NCBI GenBank assembly: GCA_017476005.1
Contig: JAFVEM010000004.1
Location: 16,476 to 80,475, forward strand
Direction of reading: 5' to 3'
Source of the DNA: Selenomonadaceae bacterium
GTDB taxonomy: Bacteria > Bacillota > Negativicutes > Selenomonadales > Selenomonadaceae
Length of the DNA stretch: 64,000 nt
In this document: positions 1 through 7,731 of the stretch, in pieces
Layout: each line of letters begins with the position of its first letter
How positions within the stretch are numbered: the stretch's first letter is position 1
Notes under the pieces: model-generated
Told to the model about the DNA's origin: nothing
Database searches by the model: none
Seen by the model: the letters and a program-made list of their open reading frames with translations, nothing else
Made by a program: the position numbers and the translations under genes

Positions 1-1238
1 AAATACCCCTCTAGCGTGGTGGTTTTGGGGGCACCCTTGGATTTAAGAAAAATATCGAGGGTTACATTGCAGGATAAATCGGCGCCGGGCAGCGCTTTAG
101 AGGCTTGGAGACCTTCTCCGTGGCCGTCGATGGAGTAGTGACGCGTGTCAAGGTTGTATTTGCCCACGGCGTTCAAGGTGCCGCCATAGACCCTAGCCGT
201 TACGTTCTTAAATTCCATTTCCCCATCCTGATACTCAATCTCGCCCTCCACATCGTCGAAACGGATTCCCGGCAGGCGCAATCTGTCCATGTGTACCCGT
301 CCCGTACCGTAGGGAGCGGAAAGGTAGCCGGTGAAATTGGTTTGCAGGGTCATTTTGTCGTTGACGTTCATGCTAAATCCCAAGGAATCAGGATCCACAT
401 CTTGCAGGAGAATGGCCAAATTACACTCCGGCTCTATCTCATTGCGAAAATCCATGGTGCCGTGGATGCTCATGCCCTCTCCCACCATGGTGCCGCCAAA
501 TCTCCCCGTATGAGCGCGCAAGAAAAGTTCCTTGTCCGTGTCTATATGAGCCTCCAAATAGACAGCCCCCAAAAGATAATGGCGTTCCTTATAAAATATT
601 TCCATACTGCACTGATTAAGCGCCAAATCCAACTTTATTTTGCGTCCCTCTTGGTTAAAATTCTGCCAATCCCGTTGCATTTGCTGCTGTTGTCTGCGGC
701 GACGGCGTTCGGCTCTGGCTCGCATTTCCTCCTCTGTTTTGGGCGTTAAATCCGCCTTGTCCTCCCAGCCTTCTTCGTGCTTCTCCAATACCTTGGTCAC
801 AGGCTTGGCATCGGGGGAAGGCCGCACCACGTCCGGTTCCATGTTATCGTTTAGGCGAAAAGAAATCATGGCGTTGTTCAGCGTCAAATCTTGAATGGTT
901 GTGGATTTAAAATTTAAGGTCACTACGTCCCACAGACGCACGGCGAAACGACCGTCGGGAATAAGGAGCAAGGTATTTCCCTTGGGGTCTTTCCACTCCA
1001 AATTCTCAAAGACCACATGCCCCGTTAAATCGGCGTAAATTTCCTCCACGGTAATGGTACCCTTGAGCATTTCCTGCCGCTCCATGGCGTAATTAAACAG
1101 GTAGGCGGCGCTGTGACTCAAGATTTCCAAGACAATAACCGTTAGGACGAGTAGCGGCAGTACGCCGTAGCCGAAACTTTTGCCGTAATTTATGCGGCGA
1201 TGTATTTTTTTGATGATGCCAGCCAAGGCCGAAAACAT
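1..1238 (-). CDS. AsmA/TamB-like envelope protein, N-terminal part (runs off left edge)
   Basis: An open leftward frame runs from ATG at 1238 to the window edge (about 412 codons, no stop), so the C-terminus is missing. The start has an AGGAGA ribosome site just upstream. The N-terminus is a short basic stretch followed by one hydrophobic anchor (about residues 20-45). A charged Arg/Gln-rich segment follows near residues 155-180. The rest is a beta-rich repetitive pattern with phrases such as FEDVEGEIEYQDGEMEF-like strands and GTLNAVGKYN. This anchor-plus-beta-repeat layout is that of AsmA-domain/TamB proteins, which move lipid or help outer-membrane protein assembly in diderm bacteria. Family assignment rests on overall pattern; I see no single decisive motif. 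It is divergent from the HD-GYP gene. Confidence 0.6.
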   Translation of the reverse strand, partial: MFSALAGIIKKIHRRINYGKSFGYGVLPLLVLTVIVLEILSHSAAYLFNYAMERQEMLKGTITVEEIYADLTGHVVFENLEWKDPKGNTLLLIPDGRFAVRLWDVVTLNFKSTTIQDLTLNNAMISFRLNDNMEPDVVRPSPDAKPVTKVLEKHEEGWEDKADLTPKTEEEMRARAERRRRRQQQQMQRDWQNFNQEGRKIKLDLALNQCSMEIFYKERHYLLGAVYLEAHIDTDKELFLRAHTGRFGGTMVGEGMSIHGTMDFRNEIEPECNLAILLQDVDPDSLGFSMNVNDKMTLQTNFTGYLSAPYGTGRVHMDRLRLPGIRFDDVEGEIEYQDGEMEFKNVTARVYGGTLNAVGKYNLDTRHYSIDGHGEGLQASKALPGADLSCNVTLDIFLKSKGAPKTTTLEGY

Positions 1239-1389
1239 GACTTGTCTCCTTTCCATAAGGGTTCTCCTGAGAAAATTCGACAAAAAAGCCCTAAGACCTG
1301 CATTATTTTCGCCTCTTTGGTAGGAATAAAAATTTTTTTCGCGAATAGACTAGAGAAGCGAAAATGTGTTTTATAAGGAGTGGTTGGCA

Positions 1390-2454
1390 ATGCGCGCTGT
1401 TTCGGTGGAGGACATCAAGCCGGGCATGATTCTCGCTCGTTCGCTGGTGAACGATGACATGGTGGTGGTGCTTTCGGAGGATACGGTGCTGACCAAGGCG
1501 CACCTCACGCGGCTTAACATGCTCAAGGTGCAAGTGGTATATATAAAGGACGAATTTGAACTCAGCCAGAACTACCAGACGGCGGCGGCGGTCTTCCATC
1601 GCAGCAACGCCTTCACGAAGGAATACAAAGCCGTGGTGAAAACCGTCCAGAGCATTTTTGAGGAAGCCGCAGACAGCGACACCATTCCCCTTGACAAGAC
1701 GGAAAGCGTGGTGGCGGAGTCGCTGGCTCCCATGGCGCAAAACAGCGGCGCCGTAGATTACCTCTACGAACTGAATCATCACGCCGAGGATGTCTATAAT
1801 CATTCCCTCCGGGTTTCAATCATGTCCGGGGTCATTGCCAAATGGATGCATTTCGACCCGGAGCAAATCAGCGAAATTATCCTCGCCGGTTTCTTACACG
1901 ACATCGGCAAGACCAAACTCCCCACGCGCCTCGTCAACAAAACCGTGGAAAGTTTGCAGGGGGAGGATTTTGAAACCTACATCAAACACACCATGGACGG
2001 CCACAAGATTTTAAATACCTTAAAAGCCTTGCCGGAAGGGGTCAAGCTAACCACCATGCAACACCACGAACGGATGAACGGCACCGGTTTTCCCTTCGGT
2101 TGCCTTGGGGGAGAGATTCACGAGTATGCGCGGATTGTGGCGGTGGCGGATGTTTATGACAATATCACCACGGAGCGAGTGGGGCAGGTGAAAAAGACGC
2201 CTTTCGATGCCATCACCTTTCTTACGGAAAATCTCTACACCATCCTTGACCCCACGGTGTGCGTTCCCTTCCTCACCCACATCAAAGACGCTTTTTTAGG
2301 CTCCAGAGTCACCCTGTCCACCGGGGAGAGCGGCATTATCGCCTCCTTCCCCAACGATTTCGCCGCCCGTCCCATCGTCAGCACCCCCGGGGACAACCTT
2401 ATCAACTTAAACGAGCGGCCGGATATTCTGATTATGGAATATAATCCTAAGTAG
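1390..2454 (+). CDS. HD-GYP domain cyclic-di-GMP phosphodiesterase
   Basis: This 354-residue protein has an N-terminal domain of about 120 residues that resembles the DUF3391-like leader of HD-GYP proteins. The HD-GYP domain follows: HDIGK at 170-174, HHE at 225-227 and GTGFP at 231-235, which is this protein's version of the GYP motif. Metal-binding His and Asp residues are present, so it is probably active in hydrolysing c-di-GMP. There is no transmembrane segment, so it acts in the cytoplasm. The ATG at 1390 was chosen because AAGGAG lies 9 bases upstream; an ATG at 1366 in the same frame has no such site. It is convergent with the ttcA-like gene, whose end it overlaps by 8 bases. Confidence 0.88.
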   Translation: MRAVSVEDIKPGMILARSLVNDDMVVVLSEDTVLTKAHLTRLNMLKVQVVYIKDEFELSQNYQTAAAVFHRSNAFTKEYKAVVKTVQSIFEEAADSDTIPLDKTESVVAESLAPMAQNSGAVDYLYELNHHAEDVYNHSLRVSIMSGVIAKWMHFDPEQISEIILAGFLHDIGKTKLPTRLVNKTVESLQGEDFETYIKHTMDGHKILNTLKALPEGVKLTTMQHHERMNGTGFPFGCLGGEIHEYARIVAVADVYDNITTERVGQVKKTPFDAITFLTENLYTILDPTVCVPFLTHIKDAFLGSRVTLSTGESGIIASFPNDFAARPIVSTPGDNLINLNERPDILIMEYNPK

Positions 2455-3232
2455 TTCCCATATAAGCATAATAGGTTTCTCGCATCTCGTCTCTAGTTTT
2501 GCTGCGCGGCCAAAGCTCCCCTAAAGCTCCTTCTCGCATGGCCGCGCTTAAATGGGCATAGAGTTTGGGGTTGTCCTCGCCGAGGGCGCGAATTATTTCT
2601 TTGGTGCGAGCGCGAAAAGTTTGACCGTCGCGCGGACAGGGAGAGGCGACGGGGGTAAAGCCGTGAAAGGCTACGGCGGCGCGAGTTTCCTCCTCCCGAA
2701 AATAAACGAGGGGGCGAATCACGGTTAGGTTCGTGCGGTCAAGGTAAGTCACCGGGGTGAAGGTGGTAAGCTGGCCGGAGTACATCAGGCTCATAAAAAA
2801 AGTTTCCACCGCATCGTCGTGATGGTGGGCGTAGGCGATCTTGTTAAATCCATTTTCCGTGGCGTAGCGGTTGATGGCGCCCCGGCGAAAGTAAGCGCAA
2901 GTAAAGCAAGCCTTTTTGTCACCTTGGGCGCGGATAGCTCCGGCAATATCCACTTGACGGTCGGCGAAGGGAATATTTAGCGAGGCGCAGTAACCGGCGA
3001 GAGTTTCCATGGGAAAATCGGCGGTAAACATGGGGTCGATGGTAATGGCGCCAAAAGAGAATTTTTTACGCAACCTAGCCTTAAGCACCGCCATGGCGTA
3101 CAGCAAAAAGAGGCTGTCTTTGCCGCCGGAGAGACCAACGAGAATTTTGTCCTCATTTTCTATCATCCGAAATTCCACCACGGCGCGCATGAGCTTACTG
3201 AAATAACTTTGGGGTAAATTGATCTTTATCAT
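2447..3232 (-). CDS. ttcA: TtcA-like PP-loop tRNA thiolation enzyme
   Basis: The 261-residue product has the ATP-pyrophosphatase P-loop SGGKDS at 35-40 and a CxxC pair (C109, C112) in a KKACFTCAYFRRG context. A third candidate Cys lies in SPCPRDGQ. TtcA enzymes use this set to hold an iron-sulfur cluster and to thiolate cytidine 32 of tRNA. The ATG at 3232 has AGGAG upstream; the longer frame to 3469 lacks support and overlaps yaaR. It is divergent from yaaR and shares a short promoter region with it. A different member of the TtcA/TilS-like PP-loop superfamily acting on another tRNA position is possible. Confidence 0.78.
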   Translation of the reverse strand: MIKINLPQSYFSKLMRAVVEFRMIENEDKILVGLSGGKDSLFLLYAMAVLKARLRKKFSFGAITIDPMFTADFPMETLAGYCASLNIPFADRQVDIAGAIRAQGDKKACFTCAYFRRGAINRYATENGFNKIAYAHHHDDAVETFFMSLMYSGQLTTFTPVTYLDRTNLTVIRPLVYFREEETRAAVAFHGFTPVASPCPRDGQTFRARTKEIIRALGEDNPKLYAHLSAAMREGALGELWPRSKTRDEMRETYYAYMGTT

Positions 3233-3269
3233 AAGAACTCCTCTTAAAAAACAAAGCAGGTGAAAATAT

Positions 3270-3722
3270 ATGCCAATGAAAATAGAAGGTTTCTCGCCGC
3301 AAGGGCCGTCGGTGACCATGGTGCGAGACGGTCGGGAGAGAGTGCAAAGCGGCGACACGGAATTTTCCCTTGAGCTGGCCGACGAGGGGGAAGGGGTGAC
3401 GGTGGAGCAACTGGAAAAGCTCTTGCAACAGATAGACGAGCAAGGAGCGAGGCTCTCCAAGACACCCACCTATGACGAACTCAAATCCTATCGTTCCCTG
3501 ATTAAAAATTTCGTCGGGGGCGCCATTTCCCGTATGTACGAAATGCACACCCAAGCCGGTTGGGATCGCATGGGGCGGCAGAAAGTCTATACCATGGTGC
3601 GCAAAATCGATCGGAAGCTGGAGGACATGGCGGAGCAAATCCGTCTGGGGCAGGCCGACCAGCTGGATATTATCGCTAGTCACGACGCCATCAGGGGCAT
3701 GTTGGTGGATTTATACATGTGA
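3270..3722 (+). CDS. yaaR: YaaR family (DUF327) protein
   Basis: This is a 150-residue, mostly helical and charged protein with the YaaR-family pattern: a variable N-terminus, then a helical core ending in a KVYTMVRKIDRKLEDMAE-like helix. Function in the family is not established. Its position is the best evidence: in Bacillus subtilis yaaR sits just before holB, and here it overlaps holB by about one base, implying translational coupling. The start has AGGTG 7 bases upstream. Confidence 0.82.
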   Translation: MPMKIEGFSPQGPSVTMVRDGRERVQSGDTEFSLELADEGEGVTVEQLEKLLQQIDEQGARLSKTPTYDELKSYRSLIKNFVGGAISRMYEMHTQAGWDRMGRQKVYTMVRKIDRKLEDMAEQIRLGQADQLDIIASHDAIRGMLVDLYM

Positions 3723-4720
3723 TGATGGATATTACTTGGCAAAAAATATTGGGGCATGAAGAGAACATAAGGGAACTTAGGCGTGGACTCAAACGAGGGA
3801 CGCTCCCCCATGGACTGCTTTTTGACGGCGCGTCGGGCGTGGGGAAGCGCAAAACGGCTATGACGCTGGCCGCCGCCCTTCTGTGCGGCAAGGGGGACGA
3901 GGCTTGTGGTCGATGTCCCTCTTGCTTAGCCTTCCAGAAGGAAAGTCACCCGGATTTTCTCACGGTGAAACCTGAGGCCAAAGGCAAAGCCACCCCCATT
4001 ATTCGCATCGAAGACATCAGGGGAATGCAAAGTCAAATCGCCACCTTCCCCGTTATGGAGCAGGGGCGCGTGGTGATTATCGACGACGCCCAGACCATGA
4101 ACGCCGCAGCGGCCAACAGCCTCTTGAAAACGCTGGAAGAACCGGTGGGCAAAGTGACTTTCATTTTGCTGGCGGACAGCCGCGCCAGTCTCTTAGAAAC
4201 CATTGTGTCCCGGTGCAACCCCATGCGGTTTGGGATTCTCACCGCCGAGCAGGTGGAAAAATTCTTGCTGGAGCAGGGAAAACCGCCGGAGGAAGCGCAG
4301 ATTCTCGCTAATCTCTCCGGCGGCAGTATCGGCGAGGCGCTCTCTAGGCCGGGGGAGGAAGTCATTAAACTTCAAGGAGACGTGTTTTCCTATGTAAAGA
4401 GTCTGCGCCGCTTTTCCGCCAAAGAACTTTGGCAACGCAGTCAAGCCTTGGGGGATAAAAAAGAATACATTCTGACTTGGCTCACCTATCTCTATATGAT
4501 GCTACGAGATATACTGATTTTGCAAGTGGGTAAGAGCGAGGAACTTATATTTCATCGCAATCTCACGGCGCAGTTGCAAGGGCTTGATGCAGATTTTCCC
4601 CCGGCACGGCTGTTCGCTTGGCTAAAGCTGGTGGAGGAACATCACCGCCGGCTTGGTTCCAATCTAAATTTGCGACTGGCGGTGGAAAATTTTTTGGTGC
4701 GAATGGGTGAGGTGAAATAA
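3722..4720 (+). CDS. holB: DNA polymerase III delta' subunit
   Basis: The 332-residue protein is a clamp-loader AAA+ subunit. It has a Walker A-like GASGVGKRKTA near the N-terminus and a four-Cys zinc module within CGKGDEACGRCPSC. The sensor-like TLEEP phrase follows (LLKTLEEPVGKVTFIL), then SRCNPMRF, both typical of DnaX/HolB proteins. It helps load the sliding clamp at replication forks. The start is ambiguous among GTG 3719, ATG 3722 and ATG 3725. I chose 3722 because it forms a TGATG overlap with the yaaR stop, typical of coupled genes. Confidence 0.9.
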   Translation: MMDITWQKILGHEENIRELRRGLKRGTLPHGLLFDGASGVGKRKTAMTLAAALLCGKGDEACGRCPSCLAFQKESHPDFLTVKPEAKGKATPIIRIEDIRGMQSQIATFPVMEQGRVVIIDDAQTMNAAAANSLLKTLEEPVGKVTFILLADSRASLLETIVSRCNPMRFGILTAEQVEKFLLEQGKPPEEAQILANLSGGSIGEALSRPGEEVIKLQGDVFSYVKSLRRFSAKELWQRSQALGDKKEYILTWLTYLYMMLRDILILQVGKSEELIFHRNLTAQLQGLDADFPPARLFAWLKLVEEHHRRLGSNLNLRLAVENFLVRMGEVK

Positions 4721-4772
4721 AAATATCCATAACGTGAATAGAGAAAATTCCCCTGTACTTGACAGAAAAAAC

Positions 4773-4801
4773 TTGCCTTTCGGCCGGTGTAGCTGTATAA
4801 T
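4773..4801 (+). promoter_or_regulatory. Promoter of the antitoxin-like small RNA
   Basis: TTGCCT and TATAAT are separated by 17 bases. No coding frame follows before the hairpin at 4862-4903, so the expected product is a short RNA. Confidence 0.6.
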
Positions 4802-4807
4802 CATAAC

Positions 4808-4903
4808 ATAAAAGCGCACCGTTTCAGCGGTTCGCCCTTATTTCTGGATTTTTTTCAAAAACCCGCCATTCAGGGGTGCCTACTGAAGGCGGGCTACTTT
4901 TTT
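4808..4903 (+). ncRNA. Candidate antisense small RNA of a type I toxin-antitoxin pair
   Basis: A transcript from the promoter at 4773-4801 would begin near 4808 and end at the hairpin-plus-T-run at 4862-4903, about 95 nt. It runs toward the toxin-like gene on the other strand and would overlap the 3' part of that mRNA. This is the arrangement of txpA/ratA and related loci. Its first bases (GCGCACCGT at 4814-4822, then an AGCGG and a CGCCC) closely resemble the start of the toxin mRNA leader read on the other strand. Existence and role are inferred from layout. Confidence 0.55.
4862..4903. terminator. Bidirectional terminator shared by the small RNA and the toxin-like mRNA
   Basis: An 11-bp GC-rich stem (CCCGCC...TTCAG with CTGAAGGCGGG, one bulged A) is followed on the plus strand by a T-rich run. 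On the minus strand it is followed by TTTTTG. It can therefore end both convergent transcripts. Confidence 0.75.
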
Positions 4904-4973
4904 ACCTAAAATAAATGGTGGCGATAAGCGTCAGGAAAGCCAGAAGTAAAGAAAGCTTCTCATACAACGACAT
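4902..4973 (-). CDS. Small hydrophobic holin-like toxin peptide (type I TA)
   Basis: A 23-residue peptide begins MSLYEKLSLLLAF and continues as one uninterrupted hydrophobic helix ending in YFR. The MS-Y-E/Q-L-L-A-F opening matches the putative holin-like toxin group (TxpA/BsrG/YonT-like), whose members insert in the inner membrane. The leader has a strong AAAGGGGTGG ribosome site (4979-4988). It can pair with an upstream CCCCT (4992-4996) in a 5-bp stem, so translation may be masked. The gene has its own minus-strand promoter and a bidirectional terminator, and faces a convergent small RNA. It is short even for this family, so a truncated or weak toxin is possible. Confidence 0.68.
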   Translation of the reverse strand: MSLYEKLSLLLAFLTLIATIYFR

Positions 4974-5027
4974 AGCGACCACCCCTTTCTTAGGGGCGAA
5001 GATAACCCGCTTTTACGGTGCGCAGTT

Positions 5028-5056
5028 ATTGTAACACAGTCGATAAATGCTGGCAA
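5028..5056 (-). promoter_or_regulatory. Promoter of the holin-like toxin gene
   Basis: Read on the minus strand, TTGCCA (5051-5056) and TACAAT (5028-5033) are 17 bases apart. Transcription would begin near 5021, giving a leader of about 48 bases before the toxin start. Confidence 0.6.
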
Positions 5057-5173
5057 GAGTGGACGGCTGGTAAACAATTTCCCCTCTGGCGGCAAATTGG
5101 TGGTAAAATACAATTCAGAGGTTACAAGTTACGACGAAAAAATATAAAATCGCGAGGCTGGGAGGTTTACATT

Positions 5174-6094
5174 ATGAAGGTACTTATCACCGGGGGAGCC
5201 GGGTTTATTGGCTCTCACTTGGCTTACTTGCTAAAAAACGAGGGGCATGAACCGGTGGCTCTCGATAATTTAAGCACGGGACTGAGGGAAAATTTACCGG
5301 AGGGTGTACGGCTCGTGGAAATGGATGTAACCAGCCCGGAGCTTTTGCCCCTGTTTAGAAGCGAGGATTTTGAGGCCGTGGTACACTTGGCCGGGCAGAC
5401 CATGGTGAATGTGTCCATCGACAAACCGGTTTTCGACGCGCAGGAAAATGTTCTGGGGTCTGTCAACGTCTTGGAAGCGGTGCGCAAAACCGGCGTAAAA
5501 CGCATCGTCTTTTCCTCCACGGCGGCGGCTTACGGCAATGTGCGCGAGGAGGAACTGCCCGTTTTGGAATCTCGTCCCCTTACGCCCATGTCCTTCTACG
5601 GTCTCAGCAAGGTGACGGTGGAGCGATATTTGGCTTTGTATCGGGAGATTTACGGCCTCGACTATGTGGTACTCCGCTTTGCCAACGTTTACGGCGAAAG
5701 GCAGGGCGACGGCGGCGAGGGCGGCGTCATCAGCATTTTCACCAAGGCCATCGCCGAAAATCGCGATATTACCATCTTTGGAGACGGCGAGCAAACTAGG
5801 GATTTCATTTATGCCGGGGACATAGCTCGGGGGATACTGGCGGCGCTTACCACCGCTAACGTCAATACCGCCTATAATCTCAGCACCCAGACGGAAACCA
5901 GTCTGCGTCAACTGGTGAGCCTTCTGGCTGATATTGCCGGTCATCCCATTATCCCGGGTTACGCGCCGGAACGCTCCGGGGATATATATAAATCCATGCT
6001 CTCCAATGCCCGAGCTGTTCGAGGGCTTAATTGGCGGCCGCAAACGGAACTGGCCGAGGGACTGCGGCGTACTTATGCCCATTTCGTGCGTTGA
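5174..6094 (+). CDS. NAD-dependent sugar-nucleotide epimerase (UDP-glucose 4-epimerase type)
   Basis: The 306-residue protein is an extended short-chain dehydrogenase. It has the NAD-binding TGGAGFIGSH near residues 7-16, the SST active-site strand (FSSTAAAYG) and the catalytic YxxxK in SFYGLSK. The RFANVYG and DFIYAGD phrases are typical of GalE-like enzymes. It probably interconverts UDP-sugars for envelope polysaccharide, which would pair with glf elsewhere in the window. The exact substrate cannot be read from sequence. The ATG at 5174 follows a GGGAGG site; the longer frame from 5018 runs over the toxin promoter and is rejected. Confidence 0.85.
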   Translation: MKVLITGGAGFIGSHLAYLLKNEGHEPVALDNLSTGLRENLPEGVRLVEMDVTSPELLPLFRSEDFEAVVHLAGQTMVNVSIDKPVFDAQENVLGSVNVLEAVRKTGVKRIVFSSTAAAYGNVREEELPVLESRPLTPMSFYGLSKVTVERYLALYREIYGLDYVVLRFANVYGERQGDGGEGGVISIFTKAIAENRDITIFGDGEQTRDFIYAGDIARGILAALTTANVNTAYNLSTQTETSLRQLVSLLADIAGHPIIPGYAPERSGDIYKSMLSNARAVRGLNWRPQTELAEGLRRTYAHFVR

Positions 6095-6119
6095 TTTACG
6101 TTGAGTCCCGTTCTTTTCT

Positions 6120-6148
6120 TTGCATTTACGGCGGCAAAGTGCTATAAT
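6120..6148 (+). promoter_or_regulatory. Promoter upstream of the 6200 gene
   Basis: TTGCAT and TATAAT are 17 bases apart, 52 bases before the ATG of the next gene. Confidence 0.6.
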
Positions 6149-6199
6149 GCCTTGTTGTCCTTATAATTTTGCTTTTCTTTCTAAGGAGGAATTATCCAG

Positions 6200-6517
6200 A
6201 TGGCGCGTTTATTGCCACGGTTATCAGCTATCTCTAAGCCCAAACCGAAGTCCACTGCCAAAAAGGCTTATGTATTCTTTAACTGCGACGGCGAGAAAAC
6301 TCCCGGTTCCATGAACATTGCTTATAACAGCGACGTTTATCAGGACACCAAAAAAGCTCGCAAGGAGCTGTGGGAGAAGATTCTCAGCGAAAAGAATAAT
6401 GTACAACTCAGCGATGCCAACATGGCGGCCGCCGAAAAAGAAGTGCTGGATGGGGATCCAATTCAAGCCAGCCAGTATTTGCCTTACGGCGCGATTGTAG
6501 CTGTGAACATACACTGA
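6200..6517 (+). CDS. Conserved-looking hypothetical protein, 105 residues
   Basis: The start has an excellent AAGGAGGAATT site and a consensus-like promoter upstream, so this is a real gene. The product is soluble with a basic N-terminus (PKPKSTAKKAYVFFNC) and an acidic, Asn/Asp-rich middle. It has no signal peptide and a single Cys. I do not recognise the family. It is followed by a hairpin repeat that probably terminates transcription, so it may be monocistronic. Confidence 0.7.
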   Translation: MARLLPRLSAISKPKPKSTAKKAYVFFNCDGEKTPGSMNIAYNSDVYQDTKKARKELWEKILSEKNNVQLSDANMAAAEKEVLDGDPIQASQYLPYGAIVAVNIH

Positions 6518-6521
6518 TTTT

Positions 6522-6583
6522 CCGGGGCTTTGCCCCCAGCCCGCGGCTGTCTGTGCGGTTTGGGGCTAAGCCCCAATATTTTT
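6522..6583. repeat. Family A dispersed hairpin repeat, copy 1 (partial)
   Basis: Two GGGGC...GCCCC hairpins are present. The second (TTGGGGCTAAGCCCCAA) is followed by TATTTTTAT, so it can act as a terminator for the 6200 gene. The same core recurs at eight other places in the window. Confidence 0.7.
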
Positions 6584-6670
6584 ATACTCGCGAGCGATGA
6601 AATTTGCTAAAAGGTGAATGGTCGTCCGCAGTATATGACGTTTGCTGTACCACGAAAGGTTGAGAATAAC

Positions 6671-7126
6671 ATGGGATTTTTTTCCCGTTTTCTGCCCAAG
6701 CGCAAGCCGGCGGAATTTAAAAACAACATCCCGAAGGAGAAGCAGAATATCAAAAAGACCTTCGGCATGTATTGCCACCGCCACCACGATACCAAGGGGG
6801 ACAAGCTCTGCCCCAAATGCACGGCGCTGCTGGCCACCGTCATGACCAAGATGAACCGCTGTCCCTACGGCATTACCAAGCCTATCTGCGACCGTTGCGA
6901 CCGTCCCTGTTTCGGCGCTACCCAAACCAAAGAGTTTATGGAAATAATGAGCCAAAACCAAGGCCGGATGTTTTTCACTCACCCCATTATGACCATTAAA
7001 CACAAACTGGCGGGCATGGGGGTGGATTACGCCAAGTATCAGCAACAAAAGAAGATTGACGACAAGGCGAAGGCCAAGGAAAAAGCCGCTAAAGAGCGCG
7101 CCAAGGGGCGCAAAGGGAAGAAATAA
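6671..7126 (+). CDS. YgbA-like nitrous-oxide-stimulated-promoter family protein
   Basis: The 151-residue protein has a Cys-rich core spaced as in the YgbA_NO family: GMYCHRHH, CPKCTALL, CPYG and CDRCDRPCF. A GRMFFTHPIMTI-like C-terminal phrase follows. The tail beyond residue 120 is Lys/Ala-rich and probably disordered. E. coli YgbA is linked to recovery from nitrosative stress; the cysteines may bind metal. I chose ATG 6671 over 6614 because similarity to the family only begins near it and a GAAAGG site precedes it. Confidence 0.72.
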   Translation: MGFFSRFLPKRKPAEFKNNIPKEKQNIKKTFGMYCHRHHDTKGDKLCPKCTALLATVMTKMNRCPYGITKPICDRCDRPCFGATQTKEFMEIMSQNQGRMFFTHPIMTIKHKLAGMGVDYAKYQQQKKIDDKAKAKEKAAKERAKGRKGKK

Positions 7127-7143
7127 AAAGGGAGGGCTTACTT

Positions 7144-7683
7144 ATGCCGAAAAAGGGAGAAAAGAAAGAGAAGGCGGAGACGGAAAATCAAGAGGTGACG
7201 CCGGAGGCCGCCGAACCTAAGGAAAAGAAGTCGAGCAAGAAAAAAGGGGTAGAGTCCAACGCCAAGGCGCTGAAATTCCAAGAGTTCCTCATGGATAACG
7301 ACATCAGAGCCTTCAGCACAGAATCCATCGACGACGAATATCAAACGGTCATTTTCCGCTCGCGCCTAGAAGCCAAGGGGCAACAGCTTCCCATGGCTAT
7401 TTACATCGACATGGGGATTTTCACCGTCATTCGCGTGCAGGTGGCCACGGGAATGGCCGGCGACCGCCTCGCCCGTATCGGCGAGTACCTTAATACCCTT
7501 AACGCTCGCTATAAAATATTTAAATACTACCTGCGCGAGAACGGCTCCGTCAATATCGATGTCTGTTTGCCTTTCACCGACGAAACCTTTGATGCGGAAA
7601 TGATTCGTCTCATGCTGAATATCTTGGTAAGACACTTGGAGGAAAACTACGAAGAATTTATGGAGCATGTGTGGGCGAAGTAG
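7144..7683 (+). CDS. YbjN-domain-like protein with a charged N-terminal tail
   Basis: The first 45 residues of this 179-residue protein are Lys/Glu-rich and look disordered. The remainder has the alternating helix-strand pattern of YbjN/type III chaperone-like folds, with LARIGEYLNTLNARYKIFKYYL and an acidic C-terminal helix LEENYEEFMEHV. YbjN-type proteins are linked to stress or protein binding, but no catalytic residues are visible. A GGGAGGG ribosome site precedes the ATG by 8 bases. It lies 17 bases after the YgbA-like gene and is probably co-transcribed with it. Confidence 0.68.
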   Translation: MPKKGEKKEKAETENQEVTPEAAEPKEKKSSKKKGVESNAKALKFQEFLMDNDIRAFSTESIDDEYQTVIFRSRLEAKGQQLPMAIYIDMGIFTVIRVQVATGMAGDRLARIGEYLNTLNARYKIFKYYLRENGSVNIDVCLPFTDETFDAEMIRLMLNILVRHLEENYEEFMEHVWAK

Positions 7684-7696
7684 GTTTGGGGAACGT

Positions 7697-7725
7697 TTGA
7701 CTTTAGATACAAGATTGCTTACAAT
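7697..7725 (+). promoter_or_regulatory. Promoter with no obvious gene behind it
   Basis: TTGACT and TACAAT are 17 bases apart. It lies just after the YbjN-like gene, and the next plus-strand gene is about 4.2 kb away. It may drive a small RNA ending at the hairpin at 7759-7788. Confidence 0.5.
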
Positions 7726-7731
7726 GAAGGA

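Noticed and set aside
4931..5113. 60-codon leftward frame overlapping the toxin gene
   Set aside because: It covers the toxin promoter and leader in another frame and has no ribosome site; the 23-codon frame fits the signals much better.
5294..6082. Antisense frame of 262 codons opposite the epimerase
   Set aside because: It is a shadow of a gene with clear NAD-binding and YxxxK motifs.
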